Positions 1 through 7,498 of a stretch of DNA of 63,585 bases are shown piece after piece. Source of the DNA: CADEGL01 sp050180485 (lineage in GTDB: Bacteria; Pseudomonadota; Alphaproteobacteria; CADEGL01). Made by a program: the position numbers and the translations under genes. The first letter of the stretch is position 1; each line of letters opens with the position of its first letter. The notes under the pieces were generated by a model. That model had not been told where the DNA came from and did not search any database. It saw only the letters and a list, made by a program, of their open reading frames with translations. Location of the stretch: positions 1 to 63,585 of the forward strand of contig JBFXED010000024.1 of NCBI GenBank assembly GCA_050180485.1. The letters run 5' to 3'.

Positions 1-32
1 ATTACACGGCGATTGAAAAGGCGGCTAGGCCT

Positions 33-61
33 TTGCAAGGGTAGGGTGATTCGATTATACC
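33..61 (+). promoter_or_regulatory. Candidate sigma-70 promoter of the petABC operon
   Basis: A TTGCAA hexamer at 33-38 and TATACC at 56-61 are separated by 17 bp, each matching 4 of 6 consensus bases. The predicted start of transcription near 68 would give a leader of about 100 nt before the petA start codon. The rest of 1-168 shows no convincing coding region. Placement is by eye only. Confidence 0.4.
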
Positions 62-168
62 CCTGTCAGCCAATCTGGATATGGCCAAGCCGGGCGGACG
101 CCCCGGTTTTCGGCCTCGATCCCGCGGCTGCCGGGAGTTTCGGGAGTTTTCAAGGAAAGGTTGACGAC

Positions 169-726
169 ATGGCGAGTACCGTCCACTCGACGGCCCACGG
201 CGCACATGGGGACGGCGGAACACGCCGGGATTTCCTCTATCTCGCGACGGGCGCCATGGGCGCCATCGGCGCGGGCCTGGCGGCGTGGCCGCTGGTCGAT
301 TCGATGAACCCATCGGCCGAGGTGCTGGCGGTGTCGTCGACCGAGGTGGATTTGGCGCCCGTGGCCGTCGGCATGGCGTTGACGGTCAAGTGGCGCGGCA
401 AGCCGGTCTTCGTCCGCCACCGCACGGACAAGGAAATCAAGGAAGCCGAGGACGTCAACGTCGCCGAGTTGCGCGATCCTCAGACGGACAAGGCCCGCAC
501 CGAGAAGCCAGGTTGGATCGTCGTCGTCGGCATTTGCACCCATCTCGGCTGCGTGCCGCTCGGCCAGAAGCCGACCGATCCGCGTGGCGACTACGGCGGA
601 TGGTTCTGCCCCTGCCACGGTTCGCACTACGACACTTCGGGACGTATCCGGAAGGGACCCGCGCCGCTTAACCTCGCGGTCCCGGCCTATTCGTTCCTGA
701 GCGATTCCAAAATCAAGATCGGTTGA
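169..726 (+). CDS. petA: Ubiquinol-cytochrome c reductase Rieske iron-sulfur subunit
   Basis: This is the 2Fe-2S subunit of cytochrome bc1, passing electrons from quinol to cytochrome c1 on the periplasmic side of the membrane. The 185-residue protein has a twin-arginine TRRDF motif at residues 18-22 followed by one uncleaved membrane anchor, then the cluster-binding boxes CTHLGC (123-128) and CPCHGS (147-152). The frame is open upstream to position 13, but the ATG at 169 is chosen because it follows a strong AAGGAAAGG ribosome site and puts the Tat motif at the usual place. It is the first gene of petA-petB-petC, 13 bp ahead of petB. Length is normal for the family. Confidence 0.97.
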   Translation: MASTVHSTAHGAHGDGGTRRDFLYLATGAMGAIGAGLAAWPLVDSMNPSAEVLAVSSTEVDLAPVAVGMALTVKWRGKPVFVRHRTDKEIKEAEDVNVAELRDPQTDKARTEKPGWIVVVGICTHLGCVPLGQKPTDPRGDYGGWFCPCHGSHYDTSGRIRKGPAPLNLAVPAYSFLSDSKIKIG

Positions 727-739
727 CGGTGATCCGGCC

Positions 740-1969
740 ATGAGCGCCCCAGCAATCAACAACCGGTTCCTCAAGTGGTTTGACGATCGCCTGCCGATCG
801 TCACCTTCATGCAGCACGAGCTGCACGAATATCCCACTCCGAAGAACCTTAACTATTGGTGGAACTTCGGCTCCCTGGCCGGCATCTGCCTGGTCATCAT
901 GATCGCCACCGGCGTCGTGCTGGCCATGCAGTACACGCCGCATGTGAGCCTGGCGTTCCTGTCGGTCGAGCGCATCATGCGCGACGTCAATTACGGGTGG
1001 CTCTTGCGCTACCTGCATATGAACGGCGCGTCGATGTTCTTCCTCGTGGTCTATATCCACGTCTTCCGCGGCCTGTACTACGGCTCGTACAAGAGCCCGC
1101 GCGAGGTTCTGTGGTGGCTGGGCCTGATCATCCTTCTTCTGATGATGGCTACCGCGTTCATGGGCTATGTCCTGCCCTGGGGCCAGATGAGCTTCTGGGC
1201 CGCGACCGTCATCACCAACCTGTTCTCGGCCTTCCCCTTGGTGGGCGAGCCCATCGTGACCTGGCTGTGGGGCGGTTTCTCGGTCGACAATCCGACGCTG
1301 AACCGCTTCTTCTCGCTGCACTATCTTCTGCCCTTCGTCATCGTGGGCGTGGTGGTGCTGCACCTGGTCGCGCTGCACAAGCACGGCTCCAACAACCCGC
1401 TGGGTATCCCGCACAAGGGCCCGCAGGACTCGATCCCCTTCCACCCGTACTACACGGTGAAGGACCTGTTCGGTCTGGGCGTGTTCTTCCTCGTGTACAT
1501 GGCGCTGGTGTTCTTCGCGCCGAACATGCTGGTCGAGCCGATCAACTATGTGCCGGCCGACCCGCTGGTCACGCCGCCGCACATCGTGCCGGAATGGTAT
1601 TTCCTGCCGTACTACGCGATCCTGCGCTCGATCCCGGACAAGCTGCTCGGCGTCATCGCCATGTTCGGTTCGCTCCTGATCCTGTTCGTGCTGCCGTGGC
1701 TCGACACCTCCAAGGTCCGCAGCGCGCGCTTCCGGCCGATCTACAAGAAGCTGTTCTGGGTGTTCCTGGCCGACTGCATCGTCCTGGGCTGGGTCGGCTA
1801 CAACCCGCCGGAAGGCCACTTCATCGTCATCGGACAGATCGCGACGGCCTACTACTTCCTCCATCTGCTCGTGATCATGCCGATCGTGGGCAAGGTGGAG
1901 CGCACGCGGCCGCTTCCCGACAGCATCAGCGCGCCCGTCCTGAAAGGCGCCCATAAGGAGAAGGCATGA
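740..1969 (+). CDS. petB: Cytochrome b of the bc1 complex
   Basis: This is the membrane core of complex III, holding hemes bL and bH and the two quinone sites. The 409-residue protein shows the four heme-ligand histidines in the expected spacing (H93/H194 and H107/H208), the PEWY motif of the Qo site at 284-287 and eight hydrophobic helices. It is not fused to cytochrome c1, unlike the fbcH arrangement of Bradyrhizobium. Its stop overlaps the petC start (ATGA), indicating translational coupling. Confidence 0.98.
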   Translation: MSAPAINNRFLKWFDDRLPIVTFMQHELHEYPTPKNLNYWWNFGSLAGICLVIMIATGVVLAMQYTPHVSLAFLSVERIMRDVNYGWLLRYLHMNGASMFFLVVYIHVFRGLYYGSYKSPREVLWWLGLIILLLMMATAFMGYVLPWGQMSFWAATVITNLFSAFPLVGEPIVTWLWGGFSVDNPTLNRFFSLHYLLPFVIVGVVVLHLVALHKHGSNNPLGIPHKGPQDSIPFHPYYTVKDLFGLGVFFLVYMALVFFAPNMLVEPINYVPADPLVTPPHIVPEWYFLPYYAILRSIPDKLLGVIAMFGSLLILFVLPWLDTSKVRSARFRPIYKKLFWVFLADCIVLGWVGYNPPEGHFIVIGQIATAYYFLHLLVIMPIVGKVERTRPLPDSISAPVLKGAHKEKA

Positions 1970-2739
1970 TGATGCGGGCACGGATCCTTGCCGCCGCGGT
2001 TACGGCGGGCCTCGGTCTCGCTCTCGCGGCGCCGGCAAGCGCGGCAGAAGGTAATGTCGAGTTGCCGAAGCAGAATTGGTCGTTCAACGGGCCGTTCGGC
2101 ACGTTCGACCAGGCCCAGCTGAAGCGCGGCTATCAGGTCTATGGCCAGGTCTGCGCGGCCTGCCATTCCCTGCGCCTGCTCTACTATCGGAATCTGACGG
2201 ACATTGGCATGTCCGAGTCCGAGGTGAAGGAGATCGCGGCCGGCGTGGAAGTGACCGACGGTCCCAACGACGAGGGTGAGATGTTCACCCGCCCGGGCCG
2301 TCCGTCCGACCATTTCCGCTCGCCGTTCCCGAACGACAACGCGGCGCGCGCGGCCAACAACGGCGCCCTGCCGCCCGACCTCTCGCTCATCACCAAGGCG
2401 CGCGAAGGCGGCGCGAACTATGTCTATGGCGTCTTGACCGGCTTCACCGATCCGCCGGCCGGCGTCACGGTGCCGGACGGCATGCACTACAACAAATATT
2501 TCCCCGGCCACATGATCGCCATGGCGCCGCCTTTGTCCGAGGGGCTGGTGGATTACGGCGGGGAGCCCAAGGCCACCGTCGACCAGATGGCCCAGGACGT
2601 GACCGCGTTCCTGGCGTGGGCCAGCGAGCCCGAGATGGAGGCGCGCAAGCGCCTCGGCATCAAGGTGATGCTGTTCCTCATTATCTTCACCGGCATGCTG
2701 TATGCGGTGAAGCGCAAGGTCTGGTCGAACATCCACTAA
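1966..2739 (+). CDS. petC: Cytochrome c1 of the bc1 complex
   Basis: This is the membrane-anchored c-type cytochrome that takes electrons from the Rieske centre and passes them to soluble cytochrome c. The 257-residue precursor has a cleavable signal peptide ending near APASA (residues 22-26), a single CAACH heme-attachment motif at 63-67, and a C-terminal membrane helix around 232-247 followed by basic residues. Three consecutive ATG codons (1966, 1969, 1972) follow an AAGGAGAAGG ribosome site, so the exact start is uncertain by one or two codons. It overlaps petB by 4 bp. Confidence 0.97.
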   Translation: MMMRARILAAAVTAGLGLALAAPASAAEGNVELPKQNWSFNGPFGTFDQAQLKRGYQVYGQVCAACHSLRLLYYRNLTDIGMSESEVKEIAAGVEVTDGPNDEGEMFTRPGRPSDHFRSPFPNDNAARAANNGALPPDLSLITKAREGGANYVYGVLTGFTDPPAGVTVPDGMHYNKYFPGHMIAMAPPLSEGLVDYGGEPKATVDQMAQDVTAFLAWASEPEMEARKRLGIKVMLFLIIFTGMLYAVKRKVWSNIH

Positions 2740-2764
2740 ACCGGCGGCGTATTCCGGTTCTAGC

Positions 2765-2791
2765 GCCGCCGGAGCGGGCGACTCCGGCGGC
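2765..2791 (+). repeat. GC-rich hairpin between petC and mtnP
   Basis: A perfect 9-bp inverted repeat (GCCGCCGGA / TCCGGCGGC) encloses a 9-nt loop 25 bp after the petC stop. No U-run follows, so it is not a classical intrinsic terminator. It could protect the petABC mRNA 3' end or separate it from mtnP. Confidence 0.4.
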
Positions 2792-2829
2792 CCGTCCGCC
2801 TCACGCGTCGCCCTCGAAGGGGGACTGAG

Positions 2830-3702
2830 GTGGGCGAACGCATCATCGGCATCATCGGCGGCAGCGGCCTCTACGACATCGAGGGCTTCTCCGATGCCAA
2901 GTGGCAGACGGTCGAATCGCCGTTCGGCCAGCCGTCCGACCAGCTCCGCGTCGGCACGCTCGATGGCCAGAAGGTGATCTTTCTGCCGCGCCACGGCCGC
3001 GGCCACAAGATTCCGCCCAGCGAGATCAACTACCGCGCCAATATCGATGCGCTGAAACGCCTGGGCGTGACCGACGTGATCTCGGTCAGCGCCGTCGGCT
3101 CCCTACGCGAGGATCTGCCGCCGGGCACGTTCGTGATCGTCGACCAGTTCGTCGACCGCACTTTCGCGCGGGTGAAGAGCTTCTTCGGCACCGGCCTCGT
3201 GGCTCACGTCTCCATGGCCCACCCGGTGTGCGGGCGCCTGGGCGACCGCATCGAGGCCGGCGCGCGCGCGTTGGATATTCCCGTCCATCGGGGCGGCGCC
3301 TATCTGGTCATGGAAGGCCCGCAATTCTCGAGCTTGGCTGAATCCGAGCTGTACCGCTCGTGGAAATGCGCCGTCATCGGCATGACCAACATGCCGGAGG
3401 CCAAGCTCGCACGCGAGGCAGAGCTTTGCTATGCCACGGTCGCCATGGTGACCGATTACGACTGCTGGCATCTTGACCATGATCACGTGACAGTGGAGGC
3501 CGTCATCCGCGTGCTGCTGGCCAATGCCGATAAAGCCCGCGCGCTGGTCAAGACCGTCGCGCCCAAGCTGCACGGCGAGGCCTATCCGTGCCCCAAGGGC
3601 TGTAACCATGCGCTGGAGCACGCCCTGATCACCGCGCCCGAGGCGCGCGATCCCAAGATGGTCGAGCGCCTTCGCGCGGTCGCTGGCCGCCTCCTGAAAT
3701 GA
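2830..3702 (+). CDS. mtnP: S-methyl-5'-thioadenosine phosphorylase
   Basis: The enzyme splits 5'-methylthioadenosine with phosphate into adenine and 5-methylthioribose-1-phosphate, recycling the by-product of polyamine synthesis. The 290-residue protein begins IIGIIGGSGLYDIEG and carries the phosphate-site segment LPRHGRGHKIPP, the purine-site region MEGPQFSS and the TDYDCWH segment typical of MTA phosphorylases of the PNP family. The start is a GTG; an ATG is not available nearby. Its stop overlaps the next gene's start (ATGA at 3699-3702). A purine nucleoside phosphorylase is the less likely alternative. Confidence 0.9.
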   Translation: MGERIIGIIGGSGLYDIEGFSDAKWQTVESPFGQPSDQLRVGTLDGQKVIFLPRHGRGHKIPPSEINYRANIDALKRLGVTDVISVSAVGSLREDLPPGTFVIVDQFVDRTFARVKSFFGTGLVAHVSMAHPVCGRLGDRIEAGARALDIPVHRGGAYLVMEGPQFSSLAESELYRSWKCAVIGMTNMPEAKLAREAELCYATVAMVTDYDCWHLDHDHVTVEAVIRVLLANADKARALVKTVAPKLHGEAYPCPKGCNHALEHALITAPEARDPKMVERLRAVAGRLLK

Positions 3703-4355
3703 GCGCTGCCTTGCGCCGCGCGATCATCGCGGCCGCACGGCGGATGAACGAACTCGGCATCAATCAGGGCACTTCGGGTAACCTCAGCGTGCGCTGGGGC
3801 GACGGCTTCCTCGTCACGCCGTCGGGCATGGAATACGACAGCCTGAAGCCTTCCGACATTGTGACCATGGATATGGCGGGTCGCGCCAAGGGCGCGCGCA
3901 GCCCGTCCAGCGAATGGCGCATCCACCGCGACATCCTGGCTTCGAGGCCGGAGGCGGGTGCCGTTCTGCACGCCCACCCGCCTTATGCCACCACCCTGGC
4001 GTGCCTCGGGCGCGGCATCCCGGCCTTCCACTACATGGTGGCCATGGCGGGCGGCGATTCGATCCGCTGTGCGCCCTACGCGACCTTCGGCACCGAGGCG
4101 CTGTCCAAGGCGGCATTGGCTGCGCTGCGAGGCCGGCGGGCGTGCTTGATGGCCAATCATGGCATGGTCGTCTTCGGGCGCGACCTGGGCCACGCGCTCC
4201 GCATCGCGCTCGAGGTCGAGACGCTAGCGGGCCAGTATTGGCGCGCGCTCCAGATCGGCCGGCCTAAGCTCTTGTCGAAGGCCGAGATGAAGCTGAACGT
4301 CGAGAAGTTCAAGACCTACGGCGTGCAGCCCAGGCGCGAATCGCGCCGGCCATGA
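3699..4355 (+). CDS. Class II aldolase/adducin family protein, possibly a methylthioribulose-phosphate aldolase
   Basis: This is a zinc-dependent class II aldolase of the fuculose-phosphate aldolase type, 218 residues. Metal ligands H91 and H93 (HAHPPYATT) and H154 (MANHGMVV) and the catalytic-type Glu72 (SSEWRIH) are all visible. It overlaps mtnP by 4 bp. In the known DHAP shunt of Rhodospirillum rubrum and some E. coli, an aldolase of this family (Ald2) cleaves 5-methylthioribulose-1-phosphate to DHAP and methylthioacetaldehyde, so the coupling to mtnP suggests this role. MtnB dehydratase and fuculose or ribulose-phosphate aldolases belong to the same fold and remain possible. Confidence 0.8.
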   Translation: MSAALRRAIIAAARRMNELGINQGTSGNLSVRWGDGFLVTPSGMEYDSLKPSDIVTMDMAGRAKGARSPSSEWRIHRDILASRPEAGAVLHAHPPYATTLACLGRGIPAFHYMVAMAGGDSIRCAPYATFGTEALSKAALAALRGRRACLMANHGMVVFGRDLGHALRIALEVETLAGQYWRALQIGRPKLLSKAEMKLNVEKFKTYGVQPRRESRRP

Positions 4356-5203
4356 GCGCGATCACCGGCATCGACCACACGCTGGTCGGCGTGCGCGATC
4401 TGGAAAAAGCGCGCGCGGCCTATGCGCGCCTGGGCTTCACGCCTTGTCCGCGCGGCAGCCATATCGGCTGGGGCACGGCCAATTATTGCCTGATGTTCCC
4501 GAACGACTATGTCGAGATCCTGGGCATCGTCGATCCGACCCAGTTCACCAACAATCTGGATGCTTTCCTGGCCAAGCGCGAAGGGCTGATGGGCTTGGCC
4601 TGGGCCACCCGCGACAACAACGCGGTGAAGGCGGAGCTGGAGCGCGCCGGCATCGCGGCCGACGGACCGAAGGATCTGAAACGCCGGCTGGAGCTGCCCG
4701 AGGGCACGGTCCTGCCCGAGTTCAAGCTGGTTTATCCGAGCCCGGGTGCGACGCCGTCCTTGGCTAGTTTCGTGTGCCAGCATTTGACGCCCGCGCTTCT
4801 GCGGCGGCCGGAATGGCTGGCCCACGCGAATGGCGCTGTGGGGCTTGGCGGCATCACGATCGCGGTCGCGAATACCGACGGTCTGGCCGATGCCTATGGC
4901 CGGTTGTTCGGTATGGGGGCGGTCACCCGCACGGACGACACGGTCGCGGTGCGCGTCGGGCCCCATTTGGTGCTGTTCGCGCCGGCCGAATCGCTGGACA
5001 TGTTGCACCCGGGCGTCGAGCTGCCGGAAAAATCGGAATTACCGATGGCCGCCGTCATGACGGTGACCGTCGCCAACCTGGCGGCGACAGGCACGTTCCT
5101 GGGTGGGCGGAACATTCCACACGACACGGTGGAAGGCCACACGATCATGGTGCCGCCAGACCAGGCCTGCGGCGTCTGGCTAGAATTCGTGGTGAAGAAA
5201 TAA
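4352..5203 (+). CDS. VOC-superfamily protein, glyoxalase-like
   Basis: The 283-residue protein begins ITGIDHTLVGVRDLEKA, which is the first beta-alpha-beta unit of the vicinal-oxygen-chelate fold, and has a second similar half starting near residue 160. It resembles the Glyoxalase_3-like domain group. The substrate is unknown. The start codon overlaps the aldolase stop by 4 bp, so it is the third gene of a coupled mtnP-aldolase-VOC operon. A role on an aldehyde or keto intermediate of that pathway is an inference only. Confidence 0.75.
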   Translation: MSAITGIDHTLVGVRDLEKARAAYARLGFTPCPRGSHIGWGTANYCLMFPNDYVEILGIVDPTQFTNNLDAFLAKREGLMGLAWATRDNNAVKAELERAGIAADGPKDLKRRLELPEGTVLPEFKLVYPSPGATPSLASFVCQHLTPALLRRPEWLAHANGAVGLGGITIAVANTDGLADAYGRLFGMGAVTRTDDTVAVRVGPHLVLFAPAESLDMLHPGVELPEKSELPMAAVMTVTVANLAATGTFLGGRNIPHDTVEGHTIMVPPDQACGVWLEFVVKK

Positions 5204-5231
5204 AAAGGGCGCCGGGTCGTGCCCGGCGCCC
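5202..5231 (-). terminator. Intrinsic terminator of the hsp20 gene
   Basis: Read on the minus strand, a perfect 10-bp stem (GGGCGCCGGG / CCCGGCGCCC, + coordinates 5207-5231) with a 5-nt loop is followed by five Us (5202-5206). It lies 18 bp after the hsp20 stop and abuts the VOC gene stop codon on the other strand. Confidence 0.85.
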
Positions 5232-5249
5232 CAGTCTGTTCACCGAATA

Positions 5250-5738
5250 TTAGGCGGCCTTGGAGGCAGCTCCTTCAATCAGGGTTTTCGCCTTCTCGAC
5301 CAGGCTGGGCGAGCCGCGCTTGACCTCGATCTTGCGCGGCTTCATGGCCTCCGGGACCTCGCGGACCAGATCGACATGGAGCAGGCCATTGTCCATCGAC
5401 GCGCCGGTCACGCGCACATGGTCGGCCAACTGGAACTGGCGTTTGAAGGAACGCCCGGCGATGCCGCGATAGAGATATTGCGCGGCTTGGCCGTTCTGGC
5501 CCTTCTTCTCGCCGACGACGGTCAGCGTGTCTTCGTGCTGCTCGATCTCGAGCTCGCTTTCACCGAAGCCCGCGACGGCCAGCGTGATGCGATAGGTGTC
5601 CTCGCCCGTCTTCTCGATGTTGTAAGGGGGGTAGGAGAAAGCCGATTCCTCGGCCGACATGGCGGATTCGAGCGCGGACGTAAGCCGGTCGAAGCCAACC
5701 GTGGAACGGAACAGGGGGGCAAAATCGAAACTACGCAT
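5250..5738 (-). CDS. Small heat-shock protein, Hsp20/IbpA family
   Basis: This is an ATP-independent holdase that binds unfolding proteins. The 162-residue protein starts MRSFDFAPLFRSTVGFDRL, the standard alphaproteobacterial IbpA/HspA N-terminus, and contains the alpha-crystallin core from about residue 35 (YPPYNIEKTGEDTYRITLAV) with the GIAGRSFKRQF segment. The frame is open to 5780, but the ATG at 5738 has an AAGGAGG ribosome site and the family N-terminus, so the upstream Met is rejected. Expression is probably heat-controlled at two levels: a sigma-32-like promoter and a ROSE-like hairpin over the ribosome site. Confidence 0.93.
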   Translation of the reverse strand: MRSFDFAPLFRSTVGFDRLTSALESAMSAEESAFSYPPYNIEKTGEDTYRITLAVAGFGESELEIEQHEDTLTVVGEKKGQNGQAAQYLYRGIAGRSFKRQFQLADHVRVTGASMDNGLLHVDLVREVPEAMKPRKIEVKRGSPSLVEKAKTLIEGAASKAA

Positions 5739-5776
5739 GGTCACATCCTCCTTTACGAAGCAACGTGTAGACTGGT
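5736..5776 (-). promoter_or_regulatory. Candidate ROSE-type RNA thermometer at the hsp20 ribosome site
   Basis: The mRNA just before the hsp20 start reads CACGUUGCUUCGUAAAGGAG then GAUGUGACCAUG. UGCU can pair with AGGA of the ribosome site through a central G-G opposition, and CACGU can pair with AUGUG below it, leaving a UCGUAA loop. The U(U/C)GCU anti-Shine-Dalgarno motif with a G facing the SD is the hallmark of ROSE thermometers of alphaproteobacterial hsp20 genes. The pairing was drawn by hand and its stability was not computed. Confidence 0.55.
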
Positions 5777-5832
5777 CCACCCGAGGGCTGGACTGTCATG
5801 CCGGGCCCGACAATCGGCGCCCGTGCGTTGAT

Positions 5833-5862
5833 CGATATGGTTCCTGAATTCCGCGCGTCAAG
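5833..5862 (-). promoter_or_regulatory. Candidate heat-shock sigma-32 (RpoH) promoter for hsp20
   Basis: On the minus strand CTTGAC (5862-5857) is followed after about 14 bp by AACCATAT (5842-5835), close to the RpoH consensus CTTGAA-N13/17-CCCCATNT. Transcription would start near 5826, giving a leader of about 88 nt, the usual size of a ROSE leader. Confidence 0.5.
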
Positions 5863-5993
5863 CACTTGCGCATGCATCAGCCGCTTCCTAGTAGCTGAAA
5901 AAATCGCAATATTTTTCAAATACTTAGAGCCGAAGATCCAAATGCGCCGCCGCGGCGTATAATGAACGACCGCTTTTCGGTGGAGGATTTGCA

Positions 5994-6263
5994 ATGCGCG
6001 CGTTTCTCATGGCCGTGCCCCTCTGCGTCGCGGCGTCGATCGGCGCCTGCGCGGCGGAAAGCTCTTATAGCTCGGGTTATACGATCGGCTGTCTTAACGG
6101 CAGCGTTTATGCTGGCAGTCCCGTGCCAGACATGGATCCTGACGCCACGCGGATGTCCAAGGATCCCGAATACGCCAAGGGATACAAAGACGGCGTGGCG
6201 CAATGCTACATCGACACGCTCAACACCATGGGCGGCCGTCTGGGCGGTGGCGGTGCGCGCTGA
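5994..6263 (+). CDS. Small lipoprotein of unknown function (paralogue A)
   Basis: This is an 89-residue precursor with a signal peptide and lipobox (SIGAC, Cys at residue 19), so probably an outer- or inner-membrane lipoprotein. The mature part has two further cysteines in the pattern GYxxGCxxGxVYAG...DxTR...DxEYxxGxxDGxxxCY and a Gly-rich tail. The same pattern, gap-free over about 45 residues, recurs in the protein at 19747-20025. I do not recognise the family. The two mature cysteines could form a disulfide in the periplasm (inference). It converges on the kinase gene with only 6 bp between stops. Confidence 0.7.
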   Translation: MRAFLMAVPLCVAASIGACAAESSYSSGYTIGCLNGSVYAGSPVPDMDPDATRMSKDPEYAKGYKDGVAQCYIDTLNTMGGRLGGGGAR

Positions 6264-6269
6264 GGGGTC

Positions 6270-7358
6270 CTAGAACGCCTTGCCGCGCGCGACTTGGTCG
6301 CTGAAGTCCAGCACGGCGTGGGCGATGTGGCCCAACGGCTCGAAGCGCTGATCCTGGGTGATGCCGCGCCGATAGCGCGCGTAAAGCTGCAGCAGCACGA
6401 CCGCCAGCTTGAAGTTGCACAGAACCCGGTGGAACAGGAAATTCGAAACGTCACGGCCCGATAGACGCCCGTACATCTCGACCACTTCGCGCCGTGTGGG
6501 AAAGCCGGGCTGGGCCGTCGGCATCTGTCCGAACTCGTGTAGCTCTGGCGGGTCCGACTTCTCGACCCAATAGCTCAAGAGCGTGGCCAGGTCGAACAGC
6601 GGATCGCCGCGCGTGCATTGGTCCCAGTCCAGTACGGCAACGGGTTTCACGGGATCGCGCGCATCCAAGATGACGTTGTCGAGCTTGTAGTCGTTGTGGA
6701 GCAAGGTGGGTTCGGGATCGGGCACCTTGTTCGCGCGCAACCAGGTGGCTAACGAAGCGACGATTGTGGGCGGCTGCCCGTCGGTCGCCACCTCCGCGCG
6801 CTTGATCCAGCCCTCGACCGCCCGTTCGAGGAAGCCCACGGGCCGGCCGAGATCGCCCAGGTCAACATCTTCGGGTTTCACCTGGTGTAAGGCGGCCAAG
6901 GTCTCGATCAGCATCGCCGTCACCTCGGCGCCGCGCCCGACCAGGGGATCGGGCAGGCGGCCGCGTACGACAAGGCCGGGCCGGTATTCCATCATGAAGA
7001 ATGGCGCCCCCAGCACCTCATCCGACGCCTCGAACAGGAGCGCCTTCGGCGCCAGCGGGAACCGCTTCCATAGACGCGAGAGCACCCGATGCTCGCGCCC
7101 CATGTCGTTGCCGCCCGGCGGCAGCGGCCCGGCGGGCGGGCGGCGCAGCACCACGGGCTTGCCGTCGACTTGAAGCAGGAAATTGAGGTTGCCGAAACCG
7201 CCCGAGAACTGGCGCGGCGCCGGATCGGGCGAAAAGGACAAGCCTTTCCCGGCCAGATAGGCGGCCAGCTTGTCCCATGGCTGCGGCGCGGCGATGGCCG
7301 GGTCGAGGAAACGGTCGGTCGTGTCGGCCGGGCCGCCGGCGATCTTGGAAACGGTCAC
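6270..7358 (-). CDS. APH-fold phosphotransferase family protein (ACAD10/11-kinase-like)
   Basis: The 362-residue protein is a kinase-like enzyme of the aminoglycoside phosphotransferase superfamily. The nucleotide loop region QFSGGFGNLNFLL and Lys-equivalent VVLRRPP, the catalytic loop LLHNDYKLDN and the metal-binding DWDQ are all present, so it should be active. This subgroup (related to the kinase half of ACAD10/11 and to LvaA) phosphorylates the hydroxyl of 4-hydroxyacyl-CoA in the characterised cases; whether this one does so is not shown by the sequence. An acyl-CoA dehydrogenase gene lies two genes upstream on the same strand (8160-9950), separated by speD and its terminator. Confidence 0.85.
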   Translation of the reverse strand: MTVSKIAGGPADTTDRFLDPAIAAPQPWDKLAAYLAGKGLSFSPDPAPRQFSGGFGNLNFLLQVDGKPVVLRRPPAGPLPPGGNDMGREHRVLSRLWKRFPLAPKALLFEASDEVLGAPFFMMEYRPGLVVRGRLPDPLVGRGAEVTAMLIETLAALHQVKPEDVDLGDLGRPVGFLERAVEGWIKRAEVATDGQPPTIVASLATWLRANKVPDPEPTLLHNDYKLDNVILDARDPVKPVAVLDWDQCTRGDPLFDLATLLSYWVEKSDPPELHEFGQMPTAQPGFPTRREVVEMYGRLSGRDVSNFLFHRVLCNFKLAVVLLQLYARYRRGITQDQRFEPLGHIAHAVLDFSDQVARGKAF

Positions 7359-7440
7359 GCTTCAAACCTCCGCGTGTGGCGAAGGAAGGATGCTAAACGA
7401 GCCAGCGCGCGAAACAAACGGCTTGGAGAAATTCGGGCTG

Positions 7441-7480
7441 AAAAAGAAAACGGGTGGCGGTGCTTTCGCGCCGCCACCCG
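7441..7480 (-). terminator. Intrinsic terminator of speD
   Basis: A perfect 10-bp stem (CGGGTGGCGG / CCGCCACCCG, 7451-7480) with a 10-nt loop is followed on the minus strand by UUUUCUUUUU (7450-7441), 18 bp after the speD stop. The plus-strand side also carries TCTTTT, so it may work in both directions. Confidence 0.85.
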
Positions 7481-7498
7481 TCTTTTAGCGTCCGCGGA

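Noticed and set aside
713..1981. Antisense open frame across cytochrome b
   Set aside because: Low-complexity His/Arg/Asp/Gln composition and complete overlap with petB mark it as a shadow frame.
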